Shown in pieces: positions 10,980 to 18,798 of a stretch of DNA of 64,000 nt. Made by a program: the position numbers and the translations under genes. The DNA is taken from contig NZ_CP061170.1 of assembly GCF_011751745.2 (NCBI RefSeq), positions 1,302,001 to 1,366,000 on the forward strand, read 5' to 3'. Source of the stretch: Paramicrobacterium fandaimingii (GTDB taxonomy: Bacteria; Actinomycetota; Actinomycetes; Actinomycetales; Microbacteriaceae). The notes under the pieces were generated by a model, which saw only the letters and a program-made list of their open reading frames with translations, ran no database searches and was not told the origin of the DNA. The number at the start of each line of letters is the position of its first letter. Within the stretch, counting starts at the first letter, position 1.

Positions 10980-11009
10980 CCACCACTGCATTGTCGATTC
11001 GATGCGCAT
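10971..11009 (-). CDS. trpL: trp operon leader peptide
   Basis: Twelve codons, MRIESTMQWWTA, with tandem Trp codons at 9-10, placed directly before the attenuator hairpins and the anthranilate synthase gene. The peptide resembles actinobacterial trp leader peptides, which end in a WW- or WWW-containing core. Its ATG lies exactly six bases after a TACCAT -10 hexamer (11021-11016), so translation probably starts at the 5' end of the mRNA with no Shine-Dalgarno. Confidence 0.85.
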   Translation of the reverse strand: MRIESTMQWWTA

Positions 11010-11026
11010 GACTTGATGGTAGCGCA

Positions 11027-12250
11027 TCAGTCTGCGGCGGCTGTCACCTCGGGAACGCGTGCGGGCTTCTGCAGGAGCTTCTCGGTGGGGCCGAGCGCGG
11101 CCTTGATCGTCATCATGCGCATTGCACTGTTCCTCGCGTGCGCAAGCAGTGTGCTTCGGCGAAACATGAGCCTGGCGAGCTGTCGCGAGTTTGCCTGTGC
11201 TGTCTCGACGCGGGGACGCTGTGCGGCTTCGTACGCCGTGAGCGCCGCAGCAACGTCGCCGCTCGTCGCGTCAGCGAGCGTGCCGCACAGCACCCAGGCG
11301 GACTCCATGGCCATTCCCGCTCCGATTCCCGCTGTCGGCAGAAACCCGGCCGCGGCATCGCCGAGCAGCACGGTGCGTCCACTTGACCAGCGCTTCGTAC
11401 GCACGTCGTCGAGCACCCAGTAGAACGGCTCGTCTGCCGTCTTCACCGCATCGAGTATGTTGTCGAGTCGTGACGTGCGCGAGCTGAGGCGTGCCCGGAT
11501 GCTGTCGACGAACGCCTGCGGCCCGACAGCCGTATCGTCACGCGGCCCTCCGATGAACGCGCCGATTGCGCCTGCGACCGGATAGCTTCCGACGAAGAAC
11601 CCGTTGCCCCACAGCTCTTCTCCGAGGTCGGTATCGTCATCGGGGTCGGTCCAGACGACCCACCCGCCCCAGCCCGTGAGCGTCTCGTTTGGTTTCACAC
11701 CGCCTGGCGTGAAGCGCCGGGTGTGTGAGTGAATGCCGTCGGCGATGATGACCGCGTCGAACGTCGCCTCAGCGGCCCCATCCGACGTGTCGAATCGCAC
11801 GTGCGCCGAAGCCTCCCCGTCATTGAGCGAGCGCACCGTCGTTGCGAGGGTCACGGGCGCCCCCGTCTGTGTGAGCACGTCGAGAAGTGCTCCGCGGCTG
11901 ATGCCTCGATAATCTCCGTAGTCGCGCAGCAGCTCACTGACGGAGTCTTCGCGAATCTGCGCGCCGCGGTGATTGAGCAGACGATAGCGATCCATCGGCG
12001 TGCTGGCGCTCACATACGCGTCGCGCACATCGAGAGCGTCGATCGCGGCATCCACCATCGGCATGAGTGCCAACATGTAGCCGGCGTCATCGAACGAGGT
12101 GACGCGATCGATGAGCACGGGGTGGAGCCCGCGGGCGCGGAGCAGCTGCGCTGCTGTCGTGCCGCCGATGCCCGCGCCGACGACGAGGATGCGCAGCGGG
12201 TCATGCGCGTTTGCCTGCAACTGGTCGGAAAGTGCTGCCTCTGTAAACAT
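11027..12250 (-). CDS. FAD-dependent monooxygenase (PHBH family)
   Basis: 407-residue flavoprotein of the p-hydroxybenzoate hydroxylase/UbiH group. It has the N-terminal FAD motif GAGIGG (25-30), a central NAD(P)H/FAD DG motif (AVIIADGIHSHTRR) and the C-terminal GD motif (TVLLGDAAAGFLPTAGIGAGMAMESA). ATG 12250 has AAGGAG seven bases upstream; the longer frame to 12445 runs across the operator and is rejected. It is divergent from a TetR repressor and shares its operator, so it is probably induced by the repressor's ligand. Likely roles are oxidation of an aromatic compound or of a drug; the substrate is unknown. Confidence 0.9.
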   Translation of the reverse strand: MFTEAALSDQLQANAHDPLRILVVGAGIGGTTAAQLLRARGLHPVLIDRVTSFDDAGYMLALMPMVDAAIDALDVRDAYVSASTPMDRYRLLNHRGAQIREDSVSELLRDYGDYRGISRGALLDVLTQTGAPVTLATTVRSLNDGEASAHVRFDTSDGAAEATFDAVIIADGIHSHTRRFTPGGVKPNETLTGWGGWVVWTDPDDDTDLGEELWGNGFFVGSYPVAGAIGAFIGGPRDDTAVGPQAFVDSIRARLSSRTSRLDNILDAVKTADEPFYWVLDDVRTKRWSSGRTVLLGDAAAGFLPTAGIGAGMAMESAWVLCGTLADATSGDVAAALTAYEAAQRPRVETAQANSRQLARLMFRRSTLLAHARNSAMRMMTIKAALGPTEKLLQKPARVPEVTAAAD

Positions 12251-12261
12251 TGATGCTCCTT

Positions 12262-12279
12262 TTGGACTGCTCAGTCCAA
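12262..12279. promoter_or_regulatory. TetR operator 1 (monooxygenase side)
   Basis: Perfect palindrome TTGGACTG-CT-CAGTCCAA. It covers the predicted start site of the monooxygenase (-10 TAGAGT at 12284-12279, minus strand). Its 16-bp core TGGAC-TGCTCA-GTCCA matches operator 2 (consensus TGGACYRCTCRGTCCA), so the same repressor should bind both. Confidence 0.75.
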
Positions 12280-12322
12280 CTCTACTCGCTCTGGACCACT
12301 CGGTCCAGAGCGAGTAGAGTTG
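12277..12322. promoter_or_regulatory. 46-bp inverted repeat: TetR operator 2 and two mirror-image promoters
   Basis: Two 21-bp arms (12277-12297 and 12302-12322), perfectly complementary around ACTC. The centre is operator 2, TGGACCACTCGGTCCA (12292-12307). Each arm carries the same -10 hexamer TAGAGT (plus: 12315-12320; minus: 12284-12279), and CTGGAC lies 18 bases upstream of each as a possible -35, so both promoters are built from one symmetrical sequence and share the central operator. Confidence 0.8.
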
Positions 12323-12326
12323 CGAT

Positions 12327-12953
12327 GTGGCGATGATTGGCGAACGACGAACAGCTCTTGTACGCACGGCAGCGCGGGAATTCGCCGCCTCCGGGTACCA
12401 GCGGGCGTCACTCAATGCGATCATTCGCGAGTGCGGTCTGAGCAAGAGCTCGTTCTACAACATCCTCGATTCAAAGCTCGCGCTCTACGATCTCGTGGTG
12501 ATCGACGTTGCACAGCAGCTCACAGCGGAACTCGCGCTACCAGCCCCCGCGACGTTTGGGGGCGACGCGTACTGGCAGCGCATCGTCGATGTGATTGTGC
12601 GACTCACGCAGGTGCTCACGAGCGACGACGTCTACGCTGATTTGGCGCAGATGCTCTATGACACGCAGGCTCCGGACGAACCGAACGAGGCGGGTCGTAT
12701 TCTCGACGCGGCAGGCGAGTGGATTCGCGAGGTTGTGCGCGTTGGGCGTGAGTGTGGAGCAGTCCGCGACGATCTGCCGATCTCTCTGCAGGGCGAACTC
12801 GCCTTCACGATGCTGCGCACGTTTGACGAGTGGAGCGTGAATAACCTCGACACGATTCCCGCCGACCAGCTGACAGCGCTCGTCGACGCGCAGCTGGCAG
12901 CGTTGCGGAGGCTCTTCGCGCCCTCGTCGCCGTCAGAAAAGCGAACCGTGTGA
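12327..12953 (+). CDS. TetR family transcriptional regulator
   Basis: 208 residues. Residues 1-55 are a TetR DNA-binding domain (RTALVRTAAREFAASGYQ, then helix-turn-helix SLNAIIRECGLSKSSFYNIL); the rest is the helical ligand-binding and dimer domain. It is divergent from the FAD monooxygenase across a shared palindromic operator, so it very likely represses both genes. GTG 12327 is exactly six bases after the TAGAGT -10, predicting a leaderless transcript; ATG 12333 is an alternative. Its 3' end overlaps a convergent small gene by 21 bases. Confidence 0.93.
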   Translation: MAMIGERRTALVRTAAREFAASGYQRASLNAIIRECGLSKSSFYNILDSKLALYDLVVIDVAQQLTAELALPAPATFGGDAYWQRIVDVIVRLTQVLTSDDVYADLAQMLYDTQAPDEPNEAGRILDAAGEWIREVVRVGRECGAVRDDLPISLQGELAFTMLRTFDEWSVNNLDTIPADQLTALVDAQLAALRRLFAPSSPSEKRTV

Positions 12954-13169
12954 GTCGATTCCACGCGGGTGCACGACGTGAGGCTGATCGCTTGGCGGAT
13001 GCTCCTTGAGCTCCTTCATCGTCTTATACGGTTGACCCTCGGTTGGCGTTGCCACCGGAAGCCATGACCGAAAAGAGGCCAACTCCGAACTCGAGACCTG
13101 CGGTTCGTGCAGGTCTGTGCTCTGCTCCGCTGTTTCGTGCCGGCGAACCGGCTCTTCTGCCGTGCTCAT
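12933..13169 (-). CDS. Small hypothetical protein (78 aa)
   Basis: 78-residue hydrophilic protein beginning MSTAEEPVRRHETAEQ and ending in a His/Pro-rich segment (HPPSDQPHVVHPRGIDSHG). No motif, signal peptide or membrane helix is seen. The frame stays open upstream into nadS, but only the part after ATG 13169 lies outside that gene. A weak AAGAAAT precedes the ATG and GGAG lies 14 bases away. It fills the space between tetR and the end of the nad operon. Moderately likely to be real because the interval is otherwise empty and base usage is gene-like. Confidence 0.5.
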   Translation of the reverse strand: MSTAEEPVRRHETAEQSTDLHEPQVSSSELASFRSWLPVATPTEGQPYKTMKELKEHPPSDQPHVVHPRGIDSHGSLF

Positions 13170-13242
13170 ATTTCTTACGGTACTCCGGCCCGCGAGAAGC
13201 GACAACGGCTTCACAGCGAGTCGCGGTGAACACGCACCGAGC

Positions 13243-14376
13243 TCACGTGAACGACCGTGCAAGGGAGCGAACGGATGCCGCGACAGCGGTTGCCGCAGAC
13301 TCGGCGTGCTGCGGCGACGCGCCTGCAGGAAAGGTAAAGCGAACGCTGGTCTGCGCGATGGCGGCGTCGATGCCGATGGCGGTGAGCACGTGCGATGCCT
13401 CATCGCTTCCCGCGGCGCACGCGGATCCCGAGGAGGCCGTGATGCCACGGCGCTCCAGCTCAAGCAGCACAGCCTCGCCGCTGGTGTCGCTGAAGCAGAA
13501 CGACGCGTGGTTGGGCAGACGCGACGACGCGCTCCCCGTGAGAAATGCGCCGGGGGCGTCCGTGAGAACGCGGGAGATGAAGGCGTCCCGCACGGCGCGG
13601 GCGCCTGACGCGGCATCCTCTCGCTCTGATTCGGCGAGCTCGAGGGCAGTGGCAAGGGCGACGGCAAACGCGACGTTCTCGGTGCCCGAGCGGCGGCCAC
13701 GCTCTTGCCCGCCTCCGTGAATGATCGGCTCGACGGGCACACGTCCACGGATGGCGGCGACGCCGATGCCCTTGGGAGCGCCGACCTTGTGGCCGGCGAG
13801 CGTTACCGCGTCGGCGCCCAAACCGGCGAGCGGCAGCCAGCCTGCGGCCTGTACGGCATCGGTGTGAAACGGCACGCCGTGCCCGCGTGCGATGGCCGCG
13901 AGGGCGGGCACATCGGCGATGGTGCCGATCTCGTTGTTTGCGTACGAGAGGCTCACGAGAGCCGTGTTCTCGCGCAGCGCCGCTCTCAACGCCTCGGGCG
14001 TCACCGTTCCGTCGGGCGAGACGTCGACGTAGGTCACGTCGAATCCGTGACGGCGCCTGAGGTAATCGGCCGACTCCAAGACCGCCTCGTGCTCAGTGGG
14101 AGACGTGACGAGATGACGGCCCCGCGACGACGCAAGGCTCACGCCGATCACGGCGAGGTTGTCTGCCTCGGTTCCGCCGCTGGTGAACGAGATGTCTCCC
14201 GAGCGCATGCCCAGCACGCGGGCGACGCGGGCGCGCGCATCGTCGAGGGCTGCCGCTGCCCGTTCGCCGACCTGATGATGGCTCGATGGGTTGCCGAACT
14301 CTCCCGTGAGAAAGGGCCATGCAGCTTCGAGCGCTTCGCGGCGAACGGGAGCGGTGGCTGCGGTGTCGAGATACAC
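13243..14376 (-). CDS. nadS: Cysteine desulfurase of the NAD operon (NadS type)
   Basis: PLP enzyme taking sulfur from cysteine; its place last in the nad operon indicates that it builds the [4Fe-4S] cluster of quinolinate synthase NadA. The 377-residue protein has LDTAATAP at the N-terminus, SGGTEADN (66-73), PLP lysine 197 in TLAGHKVGAPKG, RSGTENV (229-235) and active-site Cys320 in SSGSACAAG. GTG 14376 has AAGGAG upstream and starts one base after the nadC stop. A general IscS role cannot be excluded. Confidence 0.9.
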   Translation of the reverse strand: MYLDTAATAPVRREALEAAWPFLTGEFGNPSSHHQVGERAAAALDDARARVARVLGMRSGDISFTSGGTEADNLAVIGVSLASSRGRHLVTSPTEHEAVLESADYLRRRHGFDVTYVDVSPDGTVTPEALRAALRENTALVSLSYANNEIGTIADVPALAAIARGHGVPFHTDAVQAAGWLPLAGLGADAVTLAGHKVGAPKGIGVAAIRGRVPVEPIIHGGGQERGRRSGTENVAFAVALATALELAESEREDAASGARAVRDAFISRVLTDAPGAFLTGSASSRLPNHASFCFSDTSGEAVLLELERRGITASSGSACAAGSDEASHVLTAIGIDAAIAQTSVRFTFPAGASPQHAESAATAVAASVRSLARSFT

Positions 14377-14377
14377 G

Positions 14378-15235
14378 TCAGACTCCTTCGAGCGTCACGT
14401 CGAGCCCGAGATCGAGCGAGCGGACGCTGTGCGTGAGCGCGCCAGAAGAGATGACGTCGACGCCCGTCTCGGCAATGCTGCGCACGGTCTCGAGTGTGAC
14501 GTTTCCGCTTGCTTCGACGACGGCTCGACCGGCGACGAGATCAACGCCGGTGCGCAGCTCGTCCAACGTGAAGTTGTCGAGCATGATGATGTCGACGCCG
14601 CCGGCGATCACCGGCTCGATCTGGTCGAGTCGATCAACCTCCACCTCGATCGACGTCGTGTGGCCCAGGCGCGAGCGTGCCGTGGAGATCGCGTCGGTGA
14701 CCGACATTCCGCGGGCCGTGAGAACGGCGAGATGATTGTCTTTCGCCATCACCGCATCAGACAGGCTGAAGCGATGATTGCGCCCGCCACCGCACTGCAC
14801 AGCGTGCCGCTCGAGCGCGCGCAGCCCTGGTGTCGTCTTTCGGGTGTCGGCGATGCGCACTCCGGTGCCCTCGACGGCATCGACGAAGGCGCGAGTTGCC
14901 GTGGCGATGCCTGAGAGTCGCTGGCAGAAGTTGAGACCGATGCGTTCGGCACGCAGAAGTGCGCGCGCGGGCCCCGACACCGTTGCGAGCGTCGCGCCGG
15001 CGTCGAACCGCTCGCCATCCGCCACGTGCAGGTCGACGCGTGTGGCGGCATCCGTCAGTCGGAAGGCAGCGTCGAAGACGGTCGACCCCGCGAGCACCCC
15101 CGGTTCGCGGGCACTCAAGATGGCCGTCGCAACGGCATCGGCGGGAATGAACGTCTCGCTCGTGATGTCGCCCCACGGTGCATCTTCGTCCAGCGCGAGC
15201 TGCACAACCCGGTCGATGTGGGAATCGGTCAGCAT
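14378..15235 (-). CDS. nadC: Nicotinate-nucleotide pyrophosphorylase (carboxylating)
   Basis: Quinolinate phosphoribosyltransferase: quinolinate plus PRPP to nicotinate mononucleotide and CO2. It has 285 residues with DEDAPWGDITSE near the N-terminus, RIGLNFCQRLSGIAT, the TRKTTPGLRALE motif, GGGRNHRFSLSDAVMAKDNH and a C-terminal DVISSGALTHS. ATG 15235 has GGAGG seven bases upstream and overlaps the end of nadB by seven bases; the longer frame to 15505 is inside nadB. Third step of the de novo NAD pathway encoded by this operon. Confidence 0.96.
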   Translation of the reverse strand: MLTDSHIDRVVQLALDEDAPWGDITSETFIPADAVATAILSAREPGVLAGSTVFDAAFRLTDAATRVDLHVADGERFDAGATLATVSGPARALLRAERIGLNFCQRLSGIATATRAFVDAVEGTGVRIADTRKTTPGLRALERHAVQCGGGRNHRFSLSDAVMAKDNHLAVLTARGMSVTDAISTARSRLGHTTSIEVEVDRLDQIEPVIAGGVDIIMLDNFTLDELRTGVDLVAGRAVVEASGNVTLETVRSIAETGVDVISSGALTHSVRSLDLGLDVTLEGV

Positions 15236-16740
15236 ACGAGTGCCTCCGCAGCGGGAGCGGTGGCACGCGCAGAGTGCGCTTGCGTTGGATCGGCTCTCGG
15301 GTAGTCGATCCGTGTATGAGCACCGCGGCTTTCGCGGCGTGCCAGGGCCTGGCGGGCAATGACGCGGGCGATCAGCAGCAGGTTGCGGTTTTCGATTGCC
15401 GTGCGGCTCGCCGGCGTCGGAGCTGATGCTGAGTCCCACTCGTCGAAGTGCTCGATGGCCGACGTCAGCTGTTGTTCGCTGCGTTCGACGCCGAGCGCTG
15501 ACCATGCGAGCCGTTGAAGCTCGCCTCGGTCGACAGTGGGCGCCGTCAGGTGAGTGTCGATGGGGGAGTCAGACGGATGCCCGAGGTCGGAGCCCCGCGA
15601 AAGAGCGGCGGCGGCCCGCTGGGCGAACACTGCGCCCTCGAGCAGAGAGTTCGACGCAAGGCGATTGCCGCCGTGCACTCCCGTGCGGGCAGCTTCGCCG
15701 ATCGCCACGAGTCCGTCTATGCTCGTGCGGCCGATCTGGTCTGTGGCGATTCCGCCCATCCAATAGTGCGCCGCTGGCGTGACGGCGACGGGCTCGTGCG
15801 TCCAGTCGACACCCGTGTGCATGACGGCGGCCGTGATCGTGGGAAACCGTTCTCGAAGCCTCGGAACCCCCGTGGCATCCAGCATGACGGGCCGGCCGTT
15901 CTGCGCCGACATGGTTCGGGCGAGCGCGAGCGCGACAACATTGCGCGGCGCCAATTCGCCGCGGGGATCGATGTCGAGCATGAAACGACGGCCGTTGTCG
16001 TCGAGCAGCACGGCGCCGGCGCCGCGGACCGCCTCGGAGACGAGGAATCCGCTGTCGACAAGCGCCGTCGGATGAAACTGATAGAACTCGGCGTCGGCAA
16101 TGTCTGCCCCGGCCCGAAGTGCGGCGGCGACACCGTCGCCCGTGGCTGCCGCGGGGTTCGTCGTGCGTGCGTACAGCTGCCCCGAACCTCCCGTGGCGAT
16201 GATCGTCGTGTCGGCGAGCATCCTGATCGGCCCGTGAGGCGTGAGCACGTCAACGCCGATCACTGAATCGAGCTCGGTCACGAGATCGATGAGAACCGTG
16301 TTCTCGAGAACGAGAATGCGGCGCTCCCGCACACGCTGAGCGAGCGTTCGGGCGATCGCCCGACCTGTAGCATCGCCTCCGGCGTGCACGACCCTCGGGT
16401 ACGAGTGAGCGGCTTCGCGCCCCTTCGCGTAGCTGCCCGCTTCGCTGTCGAAGTCAACACCTGCGGCTGAGAGATCTCGAATGCGCTGCGGCCCCTCGGT
16501 GCAGAGCACGCGAACGGCATCCTCGTCGCAGAGCCCTGCTCCGACCGCGAGCGTGTCGGCGATGTGGGACTCGATCGAATCGTCGTCGAAGAGCACTCCG
16601 GCGATGCCGCCCTGAGCGCGCGCCGTGTTTCCGTCACCGAGAGCATCTTTCGTGATGATCGTGACGTCGTGCTCATCGGCGGAGCGCAGGGCTGCCGTGA
16701 GCCCGGCGATGCCGGATCCCACGATGATCACGCGAGACAT
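15229..16740 (-). CDS. nadB: L-aspartate oxidase
   Basis: FAD enzyme oxidising L-aspartate to iminoaspartate for NadA. It has 503 residues with dinucleotide motif GSGIAG (8-13), the RAQGGIAG flavin loop, AEFYQFHPTAL, DIDPRGELAPRNVVA (catalytic Arg region) and HGGNRLASNSLLEGAVF near the C-terminus, all as in NadB and not fumarate reductase. ATG 16740 follows the nadA stop by two bases. C. glutamicum's comparable ndnR operon lacks nadB; here the aspartate-to-NaMN route is complete in one operon. Confidence 0.95.
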   Translation of the reverse strand: MSRVIIVGSGIAGLTAALRSADEHDVTIITKDALGDGNTARAQGGIAGVLFDDDSIESHIADTLAVGAGLCDEDAVRVLCTEGPQRIRDLSAAGVDFDSEAGSYAKGREAAHSYPRVVHAGGDATGRAIARTLAQRVRERRILVLENTVLIDLVTELDSVIGVDVLTPHGPIRMLADTTIIATGGSGQLYARTTNPAAATGDGVAAALRAGADIADAEFYQFHPTALVDSGFLVSEAVRGAGAVLLDDNGRRFMLDIDPRGELAPRNVVALALARTMSAQNGRPVMLDATGVPRLRERFPTITAAVMHTGVDWTHEPVAVTPAAHYWMGGIATDQIGRTSIDGLVAIGEAARTGVHGGNRLASNSLLEGAVFAQRAAAALSRGSDLGHPSDSPIDTHLTAPTVDRGELQRLAWSALGVERSEQQLTSAIEHFDEWDSASAPTPASRTAIENRNLLLIARVIARQALARRESRGAHTRIDYPRADPTQAHSARATAPAAEALVC

Positions 16741-16742
16741 CG

Positions 16743-18023
16743 TCAGACCTTCGGCTTCGCGGCCAGCATTCGCTCTAGGGCGACGCGTGCTGGCTCGGCG
16801 ACATCGGGCGAGACGGCAATGCGGTTCTCGACGACGCCATCGATGAGTCGCTCGAGCACCCACGCCAGGTAGCCGGGGTGAATGCGGTACATCGTCGAGC
16901 AGGGGCAGACGATCGGGTCGAGGCAGTAGATGGTGTGCTGCGGGTATTGCGCTGCAAGCCGCTGCACGAGGTTGATCTCGGTGCCGATGGCGAATGTCGT
17001 CGGAGTCGTCGCACCGGCAATTGCCTTGGTGATGTAGTCGGTCGAGCCGTACTCATCGGCAGCGTCGACGACCTCCATGGGGCACTCCGGGTGCACGATG
17101 ACACGCACATTCGGGTCATCGTGCCGTGCCTTCTCGATCTGCGCCGTGGTGAAGCGCTTGTGAACGGAGCAGAAACCCTGCCAGAGAATCACACGGGCAT
17201 CCTGCAGCTCAGCCTCGGCATTACCCCCGAGGGGCCGTGCCGGGTTCCACAGCGGCATCTGCTCGAGAGAGACTCCCATGTGCTTTGCCGTGTTGCGGCC
17301 GAGGTGCTGATCGGGGAAGAACAGCACGCGCTGCCCGCGCTCGAATGCCCACTCGAGAACGGTCTCGGCGTTCGACGAGGTGCAGACGATTCCGCCATTG
17401 CGGCCGCAGAAGCCCTTGATCGCGGCCGACGAATTCATATACGTGACCGGAATCACGGGGACGCGTCCCGTGGCGTCCGGCTCGGTGCCATAGACCTCGG
17501 CCAGCTGCTCCCAGCATTCCTCAACCTGGTCGATGTTGGCCATGTCTGCCATGGAACATCCGGCAGCGAGGTTCGGCAGAATAACGCGCTGGTCTGCTCC
17601 GGAAAGCAGATCCGCGGTTTCGGCCATGAAGTGCACGCCGCAGAACACGATGGCCTCGGCATCCGTTCTCGCCTTTGCCGCGTTCGCCAGCTGGAACGAG
17701 TCGCCGACGTCGTCCGCGTACTGCACGACCTCATCGCGTTGGTAAAAGTGACCGAGCACGACGACGCGGTCACCGAGCGTCTGCTGTGCCGCGCGGATGC
17801 GTCGGTCAAGCTCGTCATCCGAGGCCTCGCGGTACTCGGCGGGCAGCTCGCCCTGGCGTGGTGTCTCGGCGGGAATCTCGTCGTCCATTGATGCGCCGGG
17901 GCCGTAGCCGGGGGAGACGTCGACGTCCCACGGCGCGGTCAGGAGGTCAGTCGTGCAGACGGCGTCAGCAGAGGTCGCTGTGATGTCGCGAATTGTGAGG
18001 TCGACGGATGCCGTTGTGGTCAT
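16743..18023 (-). CDS. nadA: Quinolinate synthase
   Basis: [4Fe-4S] enzyme condensing iminoaspartate and dihydroxyacetone phosphate to quinolinate. It has 426 residues, the long actinobacterial form with about 80 extra N-terminal residues. Cluster cysteines are in FCGVHFMAET, GIVCTSSNAE and DPIVCPCSTM; VILGHFYQRDEV-like VVVLGHFYQ and MNSSAAIKGFCGRNGG mark the substrate site. ATG 18023 has AAAGGA upstream; the longer frame to 18218 overlaps ndnR. First biosynthetic gene after the repressor. Confidence 0.96.
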   Translation of the reverse strand: MTTTASVDLTIRDITATSADAVCTTDLLTAPWDVDVSPGYGPGASMDDEIPAETPRQGELPAEYREASDDELDRRIRAAQQTLGDRVVVLGHFYQRDEVVQYADDVGDSFQLANAAKARTDAEAIVFCGVHFMAETADLLSGADQRVILPNLAAGCSMADMANIDQVEECWEQLAEVYGTEPDATGRVPVIPVTYMNSSAAIKGFCGRNGGIVCTSSNAETVLEWAFERGQRVLFFPDQHLGRNTAKHMGVSLEQMPLWNPARPLGGNAEAELQDARVILWQGFCSVHKRFTTAQIEKARHDDPNVRVIVHPECPMEVVDAADEYGSTDYITKAIAGATTPTTFAIGTEINLVQRLAAQYPQHTIYCLDPIVCPCSTMYRIHPGYLAWVLERLIDGVVENRIAVSPDVAEPARVALERMLAAKPKV

Positions 18024-18051
18024 AGCGTTGTCCTTTGAGAAAGAGGGCAGA

Positions 18052-18747
18052 TCAGCGCCCGGTGAGTGGTCCGTTGTCGGCGAGCTCGATCGAATGGTTG
18101 TGTCGGTAGAGACGGGCCGGTCTGTGGCGACCGCCCATGCGAAATTCGTCTGTGGAGATGACGTCACGCGCGGTCTCGATCTGGCGTCGAAAGTTCGCCG
18201 GATCGAGGGTGCGCTCAAGCACTACCTCGTGAACCTCCCGCAGCTCCGAGAGCGTGAAGGTATCGCCGAGAAAGGCGGCGGCGATGCGGCTGTACTCCAT
18301 TTTGTTGCGCAGGCGCCACAACGCGTACTCGATGATCTGGTTGTGGTCGAACGCGAGAGTCGGCACGTCTTCGGCCAGAAACCAATGAACGTTGTCGCTT
18401 TCAACGCCAGCGCTTGCGACGTCGGCATGAACGAGAGCCCAATACACGATCGATACTGTGCGGTTCTGCGGTGCGGCCCGGTCGGCAGAGCGATCAGGGC
18501 GGCCGAAGGCGAAAAGCTGCTCGAGGTAGCGCGGAGTGAGCGCAGTCGTGTCGCGCAGGTTTCTGCCAGCGGATGCTGCAAGATCTTCGTCAGCGCGAAG
18601 GGGTCCGCCTGGCAGGGCCCAGTGCCCCTTGTGAGGGGATCGGATGCGCCGAACGAGGGGGAGCCAGAGTGCCAGATGTCCTGTGTCGGGGTGTGGGCGC
18701 AGGGCGAAGATGACCGTCGACACCGCGAGGGTGATGGATGCCGCCAC
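18052..18747 (-). CDS. ndnR: Nudix-fold transcriptional repressor of NAD synthesis
   Basis: NrtR/NdnR family regulator: N-terminal Nudix fold (about 1-140) that senses an NAD-related ligand, C-terminal winged helix (about 150-220). The Nudix box is degenerate (GGPLRADEDLAASAGRNLRDTTAL): the catalytic REXXEEXG has become RNLRDTTA, so hydrolysis is not expected. It heads the nadA-nadB-nadC-nadS operon as NdnR does in Corynebacterium glutamicum, where NdnR represses its own operon. GTG 18747 is chosen because AGGAGG at 18758-18753 is well spaced for it, whereas GTG 18753 overlaps that site. Confidence 0.88.
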   Translation of the reverse strand: MAASITLAVSTVIFALRPHPDTGHLALWLPLVRRIRSPHKGHWALPGGPLRADEDLAASAGRNLRDTTALTPRYLEQLFAFGRPDRSADRAAPQNRTVSIVYWALVHADVASAGVESDNVHWFLAEDVPTLAFDHNQIIEYALWRLRNKMEYSRIAAAFLGDTFTLSELREVHEVVLERTLDPANFRRQIETARDVISTDEFRMGGRHRPARLYRHNHSIELADNGPLTGR

Positions 18748-18764
18748 TGTCACCTCCTGTTAAA

Positions 18765-18775
18765 GTCAGTGTGAC
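18765..18775. promoter_or_regulatory. Candidate NdnR operator 1
   Basis: Palindrome GTCA-GTG-TGAC within TAAAGTCAGTGTGACCTTTA (18761-18780). It lies downstream of the nad operon -10 (TAAGAT, 18796-18791 on the minus strand), around and after the expected start site, where a repressor would block initiation. A second copy of GTCA-N3-TGAC lies upstream of the same -10. Confidence 0.6.
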
Positions 18776-18790
18776 CTTTACTGGTTCTCC

Positions 18791-18796
18791 ATCTTA
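18791..18796 (-). promoter_or_regulatory. -10 element of the nad operon
   Basis: TAAGAT on the minus strand, placed between two GTCA-N3-TGAC palindromes (centres 18770 and 18804). Expected start site near 18784, giving a leader of about 37 bases to the ndnR GTG. No convincing -35. Confidence 0.5.
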
Positions 18797-18798
18797 GT

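Noticed and set aside
13170..13748. N-terminal extension of the 78-residue gene
   Set aside because: It would run antiparallel in frame-shifted register through nadS on the same strand; nadS is clearly the real gene.
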